From: Plantactinospora sp. KBS50
Lineage (GTDB): Bacteria; Actinomycetota; Actinomycetes; Mycobacteriales; Micromonosporaceae
Assembly (NCBI RefSeq): GCF_002285795.1
Contig: NZ_CP022961.1
Span: 4,406,001 to 4,470,000, forward strand
Reading direction: 5' to 3'
Length of the DNA: 64,000 nt
Positions 1 to 9,369 of the stretch are shown one piece after another; within the stretch, counting starts at the first letter, position 1; the number at the start of each line of letters is the position of its first letter. The translations under genes and the position numbers were made by a program. The notes under the pieces are model-generated. The model saw only the letters and a list, made by a program, of their open reading frames with translations, was not told where the DNA came from and made no database searches.

Positions 1-161
1 TTGTCGGGGACACAGGGTCCGGCACTACGCCTCCTCGGGCTCGCCCAGCCCAACAGGATGCGTGTAGGCAACTACAGGGCGCAACTGTCTGCCGGAAGAA
101 CGACACCTACGGCCAGCCGGCATGAGACGTGGAGCCCACCGCCTAAGCATCCTAGGAGAAT

Positions 162-293
162 GTGGGCTCCGACGAGATCGCTGCCACCCTCCGCTACAGC
201 CACTCGACCGAAGCCGTCGCCTGGTACGGCAGGATGCCCGCGGACCGCTCCCCCACCTACCACATCACCGCCATCCGGATGGTGGCCACTTAG
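162..293 (+). other. Possible small ORF or 3' gene remnant (43 aa)
   Basis: A GTG-started frame reads about 43 codons and ends in a TAG that overlaps the convergent integrase stop by a few bases. The reading has a protein-like composition (it contains LRYSHSTEAVAWYGRM) rather than the Arg/Pro-rich look of shadow frames. A stop lies just upstream in the same frame, so this is either a very small gene or the tail of a decayed gene of the integrated element. I do not recognise a family. Confidence 0.25.
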
Positions 294-1807
294 TGACGGG
301 CGGTCGCCGGCCAGGCATCGAAAGCGGCTTCCGTCGTAGCGAGTGGGTGTGGTTGGCCGGTCATGGCGGCCAGTGCGGTGGCGACGGCTTGTAGGTCGGC
401 TTTGATGTAGGTGGTGGTGGCTGGGCCGGTGGAGTCGGTGTGTCCGGCGTAGGCGCGGGCGATGCCGTAGCCGTAGTGGCGTTCTACCCAGGTCAGGGTG
501 GTGTGGCGTAGCCAGTGGGTGGAGATGCCCTGGGCGGTCACCCACGGCAGCTGTTCGCCGATGCGTTTCCACAGGTGGTCGTAGCGGCGGCTGGTGATCG
601 GCCGACCGTTGCGGTAACGCAAAAGCCGATCGCTGGGCAGGACTGCGCCGCGGGCGCGGGCGTGGTCGTCGAGGTGGGCGGCCAGGTCGAGGGTGATGGG
701 TTGCCAGCGCAGGGTGGCGCCCTTCTCGGTCAGTCGCACCAGCCCGCGGTCGGTGTTCAGGTCGGTCAGTCGTAGCCCGAGTGCGCCGCCACGGCGGCAG
801 GCGGTCTCGGTATGCAGACGCAGCAGCAGAGCGTCGAGGATGACGTCATTGCCGCTGGTACGAGCGGCAAGGTTGATCTCCTCCAGTTCGTCGGGGGTCA
901 GGGCGCGGCGGGTGCTCGGTAGTCGGCGGGGCTTGACCACCCGATGGGCAGGGCTGGCAGCGGCGTCGATAAGCCCATCGGCGATAGCCCGGTTATAGAT
1001 CGCGCGGGCAGCAGCGATCACCAGCTCACCCGCATGCCGGCCACTGCGGCTGTTACGCCGTGACCGGGCGGTCGCTGCGGCCTGCCGCTGCATGGCCTCG
1101 ATGTCGCTGGCCGCGACCGCATCCAACCGACGGTCACCCCACACGGCGGCCATCCGCTGCCAGTAGGTGCCATACGTGCGCCGGCTGCCCGGCCCGGCCG
1201 CGGCGACAACCTGCGGCAGGTACTCGGCCAGCGTCGGCAGACCCGGACCAGGCTCGGCCTGCAGATCGGCGAGGGTAACGCCCAGATGGGCCAGCATCTG
1301 CCGGGCAGTAGCGACCCGGGCGGGATCAGCTGACACGACGACCCCGATCACCTGGGTGTGCAGGTCGGCCAGCAGTCGCGCGACGCTACTGGCCGGATGG
1401 ATCACCAGCAAACCATGGGAGGCGAGCGCGGCGAGCAGCAGCGGCTGCCCCGGCAGGATCCCGCACATGTGCCGGACGCTGGCCGGTAACGGCAGTTCCC
1501 CTCGGCTACCCACCACATGTCGTCCGGATGACGCTGACGCGATCACCAGCATTCCCCGCTGTGGGTAGATGTCGATACGGTGGCCCGCCGGCCAGCCCAG
1601 CGCGTCCAACAGGCCCCGTTCGGTCACTCGACCGGATCGGTCCGCACGCGCCACACCGATCACCACCGAGTCCGGAGAAACGTCGGCTGCCGAATCTGGT
1701 GCAGGAAGCGCCGGAAGCGGCGCCGGACGGGGTCGCAGTCTGCCGGGAAGCGGTGCCGGAATCAGCACACCGATGAGCTGCTCACGGTCGCGGCCAGATC
1801 GTGTCAT
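290..1807 (-). CDS. Tyrosine site-specific recombinase (integrase) with AbrB-like N-terminus
   Basis: A 505-residue integrase that would catalyse integration or excision of a mobile element. The C-terminal half carries the tyrosine-recombinase residues: an Arg in ACRRGGALGLR, the H-x-x-R box in HWLRHT, the His of AGH and the nucleophilic Tyr in TTTYIKA. The middle (about residues 190-270) looks like a core-binding SAM-like domain. The first 170 residues are unusual for an integrase: they read like an AbrB/SpoVT-type barrel (LPASVRHMCGILPGQPLLLAAL), a module more often encoded as a separate small protein. The gene faces away from the tRNA-Leu 150 bp upstream of its start, so the element probably extends to the left with its attachment site in the tRNA. 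All catalytic residues are present, so it may be active. Confidence 0.9.
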   Translation of the reverse strand: MTRSGRDREQLIGVLIPAPLPGRLRPRPAPLPALPAPDSAADVSPDSVVIGVARADRSGRVTERGLLDALGWPAGHRIDIYPQRGMLVIASASSGRHVVGSRGELPLPASVRHMCGILPGQPLLLAALASHGLLVIHPASSVARLLADLHTQVIGVVVSADPARVATARQMLAHLGVTLADLQAEPGPGLPTLAEYLPQVVAAAGPGSRRTYGTYWQRMAAVWGDRRLDAVAASDIEAMQRQAAATARSRRNSRSGRHAGELVIAAARAIYNRAIADGLIDAAASPAHRVVKPRRLPSTRRALTPDELEEINLAARTSGNDVILDALLLRLHTETACRRGGALGLRLTDLNTDRGLVRLTEKGATLRWQPITLDLAAHLDDHARARGAVLPSDRLLRYRNGRPITSRRYDHLWKRIGEQLPWVTAQGISTHWLRHTTLTWVERHYGYGIARAYAGHTDSTGPATTTYIKADLQAVATALAAMTGQPHPLATTEAAFDAWPATARH

Positions 1808-1957
1808 GACCAGCCCAACCGCGAAAACACCGCTACGCGCCGGCCGCGACGCACAGCCCGCCGATGCCCAGGATCAGGTGTTATCGCAGGTATGCGGGCC
1901 CGATACCACCACGGAATCGAATCTGGTTCATGCCTGGTGGAACTCCACCAAAACCGG

Positions 1958-2001
1958 TGTCCGAGGGGGGACTTGAACCCCCACGCCCTATACGGGCACT
2001 A
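1958..2001. other. Predicted integrase attachment site within tRNA-Leu 3' half
   Basis: Integrases of this class commonly recombine within the 3' half of an adjacent tRNA and restore the gene on insertion. The integrase start lies 150 bp from this tRNA 3' end. The matching second copy of the core would lie outside the window to the left, so the exact core cannot be delimited here. Confidence 0.3.
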
Positions 2002-2041
2002 GCACCTCAAGCTAGCGCGTCTGCCATTCCGCCACCCGGAC
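1958..2041 (-). tRNA. tRNA-Leu (anticodon GAG)
   Basis: Read on the minus strand, an 84-nt class II tRNA folds cleanly. The acceptor stem GTCCGGG pairs with CTCGGAC (one G-U), and the anticodon stem CTAGC/GCTAG encloses the loop TTGAGGT, giving anticodon GAG. There is a long variable arm (TGCCCGTATAGGGCG) and a T-arm with GTTCAAGTC. The discriminator base is A and no CCA is encoded, as is common in actinomycetes. The 3' end faces the integrase. Confidence 0.95.
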
Positions 2042-2199
2042 CTGGGTGTCGGCCTCGCCCGTCAGACCGGGACGACTGCGCCGTCCATCGGCCGCCCGGG
2101 TGGGCCGCTCGGGGCATTACTGTACACGCCGCTCAACGATCATGCACAGCCGCCCGTGGCAGCGGAAATCACGGGCGATGCCGGGCGGTTCCGGGCAGC

Positions 2200-2613
2200 A
2201 TGCCGGACATGACGATCTCTCGGAGCAACCCCGAAGGGCTGCACGCCACTCCCGGTTACCACCATGTCACGGTGGTACCGGCGGGTCGTACCGCGTACCT
2301 GGCCGGGCAGTGTCCGCTCGACCCGTCCGGCGACCTGGTCGGGGCGGGTGACCTGGTGCTCCAGGTCGATCAGGTCGTGGCGAACACCCTGGTCACGCTG
2401 CGTTCGGTGGGTGCCGGTCCGGAGCATGTGGTGCGTACGGTGATCTACGTCGCCTCGGCCGACCGGTCGGCGTTGGTCTCGGCGTGGCAGCGGCTGACCG
2501 CGTCGCCGCTGTCGGCCGCCTTCAGCACGGCCAGCACGCTGGTGGGCGTGGCCCAGCTGGGTTATCCCGGTCAGCTGGTGGAGCTGGACGTCACGGCCGT
2601 GCTACCCGACTGA
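2200..2613 (+). CDS. RidA family (YjgF/YER057c/UK114) protein
   Basis: A 137-residue protein of the RidA family, whose members hydrolyse reactive enamine/imine intermediates such as 2-aminoacrylate released by PLP enzymes. Family hallmarks visible are AYLAGQCPLD, repeated runs matching the trimer core (VANTLVTLRSVGA), VVRTVIYVA and the conserved Arg region. The C-terminus LGYPGQLVELDVTAVLPD is typical. A second in-frame ATG lies nine bases downstream; no strong ribosome binding site separates the two. It is a stand-alone gene between the tRNA and a TPR protein. Confidence 0.85.
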   Translation: MPDMTISRSNPEGLHATPGYHHVTVVPAGRTAYLAGQCPLDPSGDLVGAGDLVLQVDQVVANTLVTLRSVGAGPEHVVRTVIYVASADRSALVSAWQRLTASPLSAAFSTASTLVGVAQLGYPGQLVELDVTAVLPD

Positions 2614-2667
2614 TTGTGGCCGCCGGGCGGGCTGGCGTGTCCGGCGTCGGCCGGGCAGCATGGCGGG

Positions 2668-3987
2668 GTGCCCCAGCCCCCGAACCTTTCCCGGGTCCAG
2701 CAGGACGCGAACGCGCTGCGGGATGCCGGTGACCTGGTGGGTGCCCGCCGGCTGCTGGCGCAGGCCATCGCCGCCGCCCGGCCGGCGTACGGGCCGGATC
2801 ATCCGGATCTGCTGGCCACCGCGCACCTGCTGGCGCAGCTGCACCGCCGGGCCGATGATCCGGCGGCGGCGCGGCGGGTGTTGGAGGAGGCGCTGGCCGA
2901 GGGCCAGCGCCGGTGGGGTGACGATCATCCGGTGCTGCTGACGATCTCGCACGAGTTGGGCGGCGTGGCGGAGGAACTGGGCAATCGGCACGAGGCCCGG
3001 AAGAATTTTGCCCGGGTCGCGACGCACGGCCCGGCCGTCTGGGGGGCGGACCATCCGGCGGTGCGGTCCGCCCGCGCCTACCTGGGCGCCGGGTCCGCGC
3101 CGGGCGCGCCGGCCGCCGACGTCCCGCCGGCCGGCGGACCGGGGTACGCGCCGACCACCGATGCCGGGTACGCCCCGACCGACCATTCCGGGTACGCCCC
3201 GACGAGCGGACCGGGGTACGCGCCACCGGCCGCCCCGGTGCCCTCGCCGATCTCGACGCCGCCGTCCCGGCCCTCCGGTCCGGTGGATGATCCGTTCCGG
3301 CGTTCGGACCGCCGGCCGCCCGAGCCGGTCACCGAACCGACGGCGTACCCGTCAGTGGACCGACCGGCGGCGTACCAGGACCCGGGTCCCCAACCACCAC
3401 CGTTCGCGCAGGCAGGACACCAACCCCAGGCCGCGCAGGCGGGACACCAGCAGGCCACGCAGGTGGGATACCAGCCGCAGGCCGAACACGTGGGGTACCC
3501 GCCGGCGACCGGGACCGGGGCGTACCCGGGTCCTCCGGCGCCGGAGCGCGGCGGCCGCAGTTGGGTGGCCGCGGCGGTCGCGGTGGCCGCCGCGGCGGTG
3601 GCGATCGCGGCCGCGGGGGTGGTCGCGGTGATCGTGCTCAGCGACGGGTCCGAGCCGGGGCCGCCGGGCCCGAGCGGCGGGGCGACCGAGGGTCCGGTGT
3701 CCGGCCCGCCGCCGCGGGATCTGCGGCTGCGTGATGGCCGGACCACGATCACGGTGAGCTGGACGGACCCGAGCGCGGGGACGGTGCCGTTCATCGTGGC
3801 CGGTGGCCGGTCGGGGCAGAATCTCGGCGCGCTGGCCTCGGTGGATGCCGGCCGGACGAGTTACACGGTGAACGGGTTGAGCCCGGAGGTCGACTACTGT
3901 TTCACGGTGCTGGCGGTGTACGGCACCGACTCGTACGCGACGGCGAGTCAGGTTTGCACGAGGCGGTCCTCGGCCACGCCGCGTTGA
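2668..3987 (+). CDS. TPR and fibronectin type III single-pass membrane protein
   Basis: About 439 residues, GTG start chosen because the protein-like sequence begins there. Residues 1-130 form tetratricopeptide-like repeats (paired helices rich in Leu/Ala with HPDLLATAHLLAQL, HPVLLTISHELG). A low-complexity stretch follows with repeated GYAP and Gln/His/Gly units (about 150-290). One transmembrane helix spans about residues 298-325, and a C-terminal fibronectin III domain covers about 355-435 (GRTSYTVNGLSPEVDYCFTV). The TPR part should be cytoplasmic and the FN3 part extracellular. It lies directly before a larger FN3 protein, so a role in envelope organisation is plausible, but the specific function is unknown. 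Confidence 0.8.
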   Translation: MPQPPNLSRVQQDANALRDAGDLVGARRLLAQAIAAARPAYGPDHPDLLATAHLLAQLHRRADDPAAARRVLEEALAEGQRRWGDDHPVLLTISHELGGVAEELGNRHEARKNFARVATHGPAVWGADHPAVRSARAYLGAGSAPGAPAADVPPAGGPGYAPTTDAGYAPTDHSGYAPTSGPGYAPPAAPVPSPISTPPSRPSGPVDDPFRRSDRRPPEPVTEPTAYPSVDRPAAYQDPGPQPPPFAQAGHQPQAAQAGHQQATQVGYQPQAEHVGYPPATGTGAYPGPPAPERGGRSWVAAAVAVAAAAVAIAAAGVVAVIVLSDGSEPGPPGPSGGATEGPVSGPPPRDLRLRDGRTTITVSWTDPSAGTVPFIVAGGRSGQNLGALASVDAGRTSYTVNGLSPEVDYCFTVLAVYGTDSYATASQVCTRRSSATPR

Positions 3988-4170
3988 CCGACTGTCGGAT
4001 GCCGGACCGGTCCGCTGTCCGCCCGGCGACAGGCATGCTACCCGCGGTCGTCCGGCCACGCTGTCGGTTGTCCACAACCGCCACGGTGAGTGTCCACAGG
4101 CACTACGGCACGGGTTTCCCCGGCTGTCGGCCCGGCCATATGATGTCACCCGTTCTGTCCTGAGCAGGGC

Positions 4171-6888
4171 ATGGACGAGTCATCGCGCGGCACGGTCACA
4201 AACGGGGTGGGGAGGCGGCCGGCTGTGGTCACCACAGGCATCGGCACCACGGACAGCGGGGGCGGCGCGGCGCAGCCGCCGGGCGGCGACGGGCGGCGAC
4301 GCCGGCGGGTCCCGGGCGGCCTGGTCACGATCGGTACGGTCGCCGCGCTGGTCGCCGGGCTCGGGCTGACGGTGCTCGGCCTCGGTGCCGCCGACAACGC
4401 GGTGGCCAGCTACGACGCGAGTTCGTGGCTGTGGAGCACCACCCGGGGCGAGCTGGCCCGGGTGAACGGCGTGACCGCCAAGGTGGACACCCGCACCCAG
4501 GTGGCGCAGGCGCAGGGGCACACCATGCAGGTGGTGCAGACCGACCGGATGTTGCTGCTGCGGGACCTGAACACCGGTCAGGTCAGCTCGCTGGACCTGG
4601 CGACGTTGCAGGTGATGGCGGGTACGCCGACGACGGCGGGGCTGGGTGTCTCGGTGGCGTTGGATCCGGCCGGGGCGTTCGTGGTGGACGCCGTGCAGGG
4701 CGTGGTGCGGCAGCTCGATCCCCGTTCGTTGCAGCCGGTCGGCGAGCCGGTGAACTTCCCGCCGGGCATCACCGGCGGCACCTTCGACGGTGCGGGTCGG
4801 CTGTGGGTGGGCGTGCCGAGTCAGGGCACCGTCACTGCGATCACGCCGGCGGCGCTGCCGTCGGCGCCGGCGTCGGATGGCGGCGCGGGGGCGGCCGGGG
4901 TGGGTCCCAAGCTGGTGAAGACGGTGACGGTGGCTCCGCCGAGTCACGACCTGGCGGTCTCCACCCTGGATGACGGCGTGGCGGTGCTGGACCGGACGGT
5001 GGGTGCGCTCAGTACGGTGCGCGGCGCGGAGCAGCGCACGGTGCCTCTGCAACTGGCCGGGGCCGGGGCGATGCCGGGGCGGACCAGCGGTACGACGGTG
5101 CCGGTGACGGTGCCGGACAGCCGGGACGTGGTGGTGGTCGACCAGGCCGGGGCGACGAAGCGGTTCGCGGTGCCGGGCGAGGGGGCCGCGTTGCAGCCGG
5201 CGGTGGCCTGGGCGGGTCTCTACTACGTCGCGGACCCGGCGAACGGGATGATCTGGGCGTTGGATGTCGACGGGCAGGTGGTCGACAAGATCGACTCTCG
5301 GGACACGCCGGGTGTGCTGGAGCTGGAGGTCCGGGAGAATCACCTGTTCATCAACTCGCCGACCTCGGCGATCGCCCGGGTGGTGGATGACCGGCGCACG
5401 GTGAGCAAGGTGGACAAGTACGCCAACGACATCCTGGGTGGCGACCCGCCGCCGGCGCCGCCGCCACCTCCGCCGCCGAAGAAGCCGGTGGTGAGCCGCC
5501 CGAGCGCGCCGCGCAGCGTGACGGCGTCCGCGGGCAACGCGCAGGCCCGGGTGAGCTGGCGGCCGGCCGCGGCCAACGGTTCGACAATCATCCGGTACGT
5601 GGTGACCGGCGCCGGTCGCAGCGTCGAGGTCGGCGCCAACCAGCGGTCGGTGGAGTTCACCGGCCTGACCAACGGAAAGACCTACCGGTTCAAGGTGCAC
5701 GCGGTCAACGGCAAGGGCGCCGGGCCGGACCGGACGAGCAACCCGGTGGTGCCGACCTCGGAGGTGCCGGATGCGCCGGAGAGCGTGACGGCGCAGGCGC
5801 GGCCGGACGGCACGGTGCTGGTGCGCTGGCCGGCGGCGAACGGCCAGGGCTACGACATCACCAAGTACGCGGTGACCTCGGTTTCGGCCGGTACGACCGC
5901 GCCGGTGGGCGACTCGAAGAAGACGGAGCTGGTGATCCGGGCCGGCGAGTTGGAGTACGGCACCCAGTACGCGTTCACGGTCGTGGCGGTGAACGAGAAG
6001 GGGGCCGGGTCCAAGGCCTCGCCGGTGAGCGACACGGTGGTGCCGTTCTCGACGCCGGCCGCGCCGGCCGGGTTGACCGCCCGGACGGTGGCCGGCGAGG
6101 CGGGCGCGATCTCGGTGGTCTGGTCGCCGGCGGTGGACAACGGCCGGCCGATCAGCAGGTACGTGGTCGAGGCGGCCGGACGGAAGGTCGAGGTGACGGG
6201 TACGTCGACGACGTTGACCGGGCTGGGTGACGGGCAGAACGTGACGGTGAAGGTGCACGCGGTCAACGAGGCCGGCGCCGGCGCGGTGTCCAGCGCCACG
6301 GCCCGCACGGTCGCCCCGCCGAAGGTGACGGTCACGGGTAGTTCGGCGGGTGTGACAAGCGCGACGGTGACGTTCACGGTGGACGCCGGTGGCGGGAAGG
6401 CGACCTGCACGCTCACCCCGAAGGGCGAGTCCGCGGTCTCCGGCGGCTGTTCCAGCATCAAGGCGACCGGTCTGGCGCCGGGGACGTCGTACACGTTCAC
6501 GGTGACGGCGCGCAACGCGGCCGGCACCGGCACGGCGACCCGCACCCAGGCCACCGACGTGCTGTACGGGACGGCGACCTGCAACAACGGGTCGTCCGGC
6601 GACCAGAAGACGTACTGCGACTCGGACCGGCCGAACGAGCGCAACGGTAACGAGATCTTCAGTGGCACCCGGCAGGTGAACAGCGAGCAGGTCGGCTGGG
6701 CCAAGCCGGGGACCCGGCTGAAGTCGTACTGTCGCAAGTCCGGCGAAGAGGTGTACGCCTACATCTACAACAACGAGAAGCGCAGCACCTGGTGGGTCCA
6801 GGTCGACTACAAGGGCCGCAACTACATCCCGTGGGCGTGGCTCAACCTGGACGGTGGGGACGACCTCAACGTCCTGCCCACCTGCTGA
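4171..6888 (+). CDS. Large membrane-anchored fibronectin type III domain protein
   Basis: A 905-residue protein with a short cytoplasmic N-terminus, one transmembrane segment near residues 50-72, and a long extracytoplasmic part. Residues about 80-410 look like a beta-propeller (repeats such as LNTGQVSSLDLATL and LDRTVGALSTV). A Pro-rich hinge at about 424-440 precedes at least three FN3 domains (about 441-720) and one more beta-rich domain. The last 100 residues form a Cys-containing module with four or more cysteines and many Trp/Tyr residues, perhaps an SH3-like wall-binding domain. It precedes the moxR-DUF58-transglutaminase operon by 206 bp, an arrangement I associate with actinomycete envelope clusters; the biochemical role is not established. 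Confidence 0.85.
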   Translation: MDESSRGTVTNGVGRRPAVVTTGIGTTDSGGGAAQPPGGDGRRRRRVPGGLVTIGTVAALVAGLGLTVLGLGAADNAVASYDASSWLWSTTRGELARVNGVTAKVDTRTQVAQAQGHTMQVVQTDRMLLLRDLNTGQVSSLDLATLQVMAGTPTTAGLGVSVALDPAGAFVVDAVQGVVRQLDPRSLQPVGEPVNFPPGITGGTFDGAGRLWVGVPSQGTVTAITPAALPSAPASDGGAGAAGVGPKLVKTVTVAPPSHDLAVSTLDDGVAVLDRTVGALSTVRGAEQRTVPLQLAGAGAMPGRTSGTTVPVTVPDSRDVVVVDQAGATKRFAVPGEGAALQPAVAWAGLYYVADPANGMIWALDVDGQVVDKIDSRDTPGVLELEVRENHLFINSPTSAIARVVDDRRTVSKVDKYANDILGGDPPPAPPPPPPPKKPVVSRPSAPRSVTASAGNAQARVSWRPAAANGSTIIRYVVTGAGRSVEVGANQRSVEFTGLTNGKTYRFKVHAVNGKGAGPDRTSNPVVPTSEVPDAPESVTAQARPDGTVLVRWPAANGQGYDITKYAVTSVSAGTTAPVGDSKKTELVIRAGELEYGTQYAFTVVAVNEKGAGSKASPVSDTVVPFSTPAAPAGLTARTVAGEAGAISVVWSPAVDNGRPISRYVVEAAGRKVEVTGTSTTLTGLGDGQNVTVKVHAVNEAGAGAVSSATARTVAPPKVTVTGSSAGVTSATVTFTVDAGGGKATCTLTPKGESAVSGGCSSIKATGLAPGTSYTFTVTARNAAGTGTATRTQATDVLYGTATCNNGSSGDQKTYCDSDRPNERNGNEIFSGTRQVNSEQVGWAKPGTRLKSYCRKSGEEVYAYIYNNEKRSTWWVQVDYKGRNYIPWAWLNLDGGDDLNVLPTC

Positions 6889-7094
6889 TCGCACGGCGGG
6901 CAGGCGGCGCGTTCCGGCCCGGCGGGCGGCCGGTGCGCGCGCCGTGGCCGACCGCGCGCCGACCGTAGGCGACGCGGGCCGACGCGGGCCGACCGCCGGT
7001 CGACCGCGGCCCGACCGCAGGCCGACCGGCCGTGCCCACCGCGGCGGCAGGGTCGGCCGGCGGCACCGAGCAGCACGAGGCAAGGAGCACGATC

Positions 7095-8093
7095 GTGACC
7101 GGCACCGAACCCCTGACCTCGCGCGAGGTGCAGGGCTTCGCGACCGTCGCCACCCGGCTGGCGCACGCCATCGGCTCGGTGGTGCTGGGCAAGCCCGAGG
7201 TGGTGCGGCTGGCGCTCACCGCCCTGTTCGCGCAGGGGCACGTGCTGCTGGAGGACGTACCGGGGGTGGGCAAGACGACCCTGGCCCGGGCGATCGCGGC
7301 GACGGTACACGGGCAGTGGCGGCGGATCCAGTTCACCCCCGACCTGCTGCCGGCGGACGTGTCCGGGGTGACCATTTTCAACCAGGCTTCCCGCAGCTTC
7401 GAGTTCCATCCGGGGCCGGTGTTCGCGAACATCGTGATCGCCGACGAGATCAACCGGGCGTCGCCGAAGACCCAGTCGGCGCTGCTGGAGGTGATGGAGG
7501 AGCGCACGGTCACCGTGGACGGGGTGCGGCACCCGGTGCCGCAGCCGTTCCTGGTGGTGGCGACCCAGAACCCGGTCGAGATGGACGGCACGTACCGGCT
7601 GCCGGAGGCGCAGCTGGACCGGTTCCTGGTGAAGCTGTCGGTGGGCTACCCGGAGGAGGCGGTCGAGGTGGAGGTGCTGCGCGGCGCCACGCTGCGCTCC
7701 CCCGACGCGCTGGAGGCGGTCACCGACACCGCGATGATCGGCCAGATGGTCCAGTTGGCCCGCCGGGTGCACATCGCGGAACCGCTCTACACGTACGCCG
7801 TGCGGCTGGCCGCGGCGACCCGCGCGCACCCGCAGGTGCGGGTCGGGGTCAGCCCGCGGGGTGTGATCGCGCTGACCCGGGCGGCCTGCGCGTACGCGCT
7901 CGCGGACGGCCGCGGTTGGATCATGCCGGAGGATCTCAAGCGGCTGGCCGAGCCGGTCTTCGCGCACCGCATCCTGCTCACCCCCGAGGCGCAGATGCGG
8001 GGGGTGACCGCCGCGCAGGTGCTGGCCGAGTCGGTCGCCTCGGTGCCGGTGCCGCTGCCGTCCGGGCAGCCCGCGGCCGTGACCGCCGGCTGA
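7095..8093 (+). CDS. MoxR-family AAA+ ATPase
   Basis: A 332-residue MoxR-type AAA+ ATPase. Walker A is EDVPGVGKTT near residue 55, Walker B IVIADEINRASPK near residue 114, and sensor/arginine-finger motifs follow (VATQNPVEMDGTYRLPEAQLDRF). MoxR proteins act as chaperone-like ATPases working with a VWA/DUF58 partner. I chose the GTG at 7095 rather than the longer frame because AAGGAG sits seven bases upstream. It is the first gene of a tight operon with DUF58, a small membrane protein and a transglutaminase-fold protein. Confidence 0.92.
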   Translation: MTGTEPLTSREVQGFATVATRLAHAIGSVVLGKPEVVRLALTALFAQGHVLLEDVPGVGKTTLARAIAATVHGQWRRIQFTPDLLPADVSGVTIFNQASRSFEFHPGPVFANIVIADEINRASPKTQSALLEVMEERTVTVDGVRHPVPQPFLVVATQNPVEMDGTYRLPEAQLDRFLVKLSVGYPEEAVEVEVLRGATLRSPDALEAVTDTAMIGQMVQLARRVHIAEPLYTYAVRLAAATRAHPQVRVGVSPRGVIALTRAACAYALADGRGWIMPEDLKRLAEPVFAHRILLTPEAQMRGVTAAQVLAESVASVPVPLPSGQPAAVTAG

Positions 8094-8109
8094 GTCGACG
8101 GAGCGGAGC

Positions 8110-9369
8110 ATGGGCATCACCTCGCGCGGGATCGGGCTGCTCGCGGCGGCCGGCGTACTGCTGGTGGCGGGCGTCCGGTTCGCCTACCCCGAGTTGGTCG
8201 TGCTGGGCGTGGCCGCCGCCGTCGCGCTGGCCTGCGGCCTCGCCACCGTGCTCGGCCGGCCGCGGTTGGCGGTCGACCGGGTGGCCGACCCGGACCGGGT
8301 GGGCCGGGGCGAGCCGGCCGCCATGACCCTGACCGTGCGTAACCGGGGACGGCTGCGGGCGGCGAGCCTGGTGGCCGAGGACCGGTGCGGGGGCCGCGCG
8401 GTGCCGGTACCGCTGCTGCGGCTGCGTCCCGGCCGGGACACCACGGTCAGCTACCCGGTGCCGACCTCCCGCCGGGGTGTGGTGCCGGTGGGTCCGCTGC
8501 GGATCACCGCCCGGGACGCGCTCGGCCTGCTGGCCATCGCCCGATCCACCGGCGACGCCGCGCAGGTGTGGGTGCATCCGCGGGTGCATCCGATCGGGGC
8601 GGTGCCCGCGGGGATCAGCCGCAGCCTGGACGGCCGGCAGGACCGGGTGCCGCACGGGTCGATCACCTTCGACACGCTGCGGGAGTACGTCGTCGGCGAC
8701 GAGTTGCGCCGGGTGCACTGGCGGACCAGTGCCCGGATCGGCGAGCTGATGGTGCGGGAGTACGTGGACACCAGTCTGCCGCGGCTGGTGGTGCTGTTGG
8801 ACGACCGGGCCGGGGCGTACCCCGAGGTGGTCGACGGGGTGGCCGAGGCGTTCGAGTCGGCGTGTGAGGCCGCCGCCTCGGTGCTGACCGCCGCCCATCG
8901 GGAGGGCCTGCCGGTGGGCCTGCTGCTGGTCGCCGACACCGATCCGGACAGCGCCCCCGACCCCGCCCACCCCGACGGCACCGCCCACCCCGGCGGCACC
9001 GGCGGCACCGGCGGCACCGGCGGCACCGGCGGCACCGGCGGCACCGGCGGCACCGGCGGCGGGAGTTTCCTCGACCGGCTCGCCGCGGTCACCCTGCGTC
9101 CGGGCCGGGCGCGGGTCGACGAGCTGGCCGCCGCGACCAACCGGCTGCGGCAGGACCGGCTGGGCGACACCCTGGTGTTCCTCACCGGGCCGGGCGCAAG
9201 GGACGACCTCGGCCGGGTCGGCGCGCTGCGCGGGACGTACCCGTCGGTGGTGGTCGGGATCTTCGAGGCCGGTGACCCGCCGCCGGCCGGCGGACCCGGC
9301 GTGGTGGTGATCGCCGCCGGCGACGGCGCCGAGTTCGCCGCCGAGTGGGACGGGGTGCGGCGGTGGTGA
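8110..9369 (+). CDS. DUF58 domain-containing protein
   Basis: A 419-residue protein with two N-terminal transmembrane helices (residues about 8-50), a beta-rich domain, and the DUF58 signature EYVVGDELRRVHWRTSAR near residue 200, followed by a VWA-like fold (RLVVLLDDRAG). It is the usual partner of MoxR. A Gly-Gly-Thr repeat, encoded by a nine-base unit, forms a flexible loop near residues 295-316. The stop overlaps the next start in the form GTGA, so translation of the operon is likely coupled. Confidence 0.88.
   Translation: MGITSRGIGLLAAAGVLLVAGVRFAYPELVVLGVAAAVALACGLATVLGRPRLAVDRVADPDRVGRGEPAAMTLTVRNRGRLRAASLVAEDRCGGRAVPVPLLRLRPGRDTTVSYPVPTSRRGVVPVGPLRITARDALGLLAIARSTGDAAQVWVHPRVHPIGAVPAGISRSLDGRQDRVPHGSITFDTLREYVVGDELRRVHWRTSARIGELMVREYVDTSLPRLVVLLDDRAGAYPEVVDGVAEAFESACEAAASVLTAAHREGLPVGLLLVADTDPDSAPDPAHPDGTAHPGGTGGTGGTGGTGGTGGTGGTGGGSFLDRLAAVTLRPGRARVDELAAATNRLRQDRLGDTLVFLTGPGARDDLGRVGALRGTYPSVVVGIFEAGDPPPAGGPGVVVIAAGDGAEFAAEWDGVRRW
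8993..9060 (+). repeat. Nine-base tandem repeat inside DUF58 gene
   Basis: About seven copies of GGCGGCACC encode (Gly-Gly-Thr)n. The period is a multiple of three, so copy-number changes would keep the frame. This is a typical slippage-prone coding microsatellite. Confidence 0.85.

Noticed and set aside
4180-7083. Very long minus-strand open frame opposite the FN3 protein
   Set aside because: It is the antisense of a gene with clear domains; its translation is Arg/His/Pro-rich without motifs, the usual shadow in very high-GC DNA.
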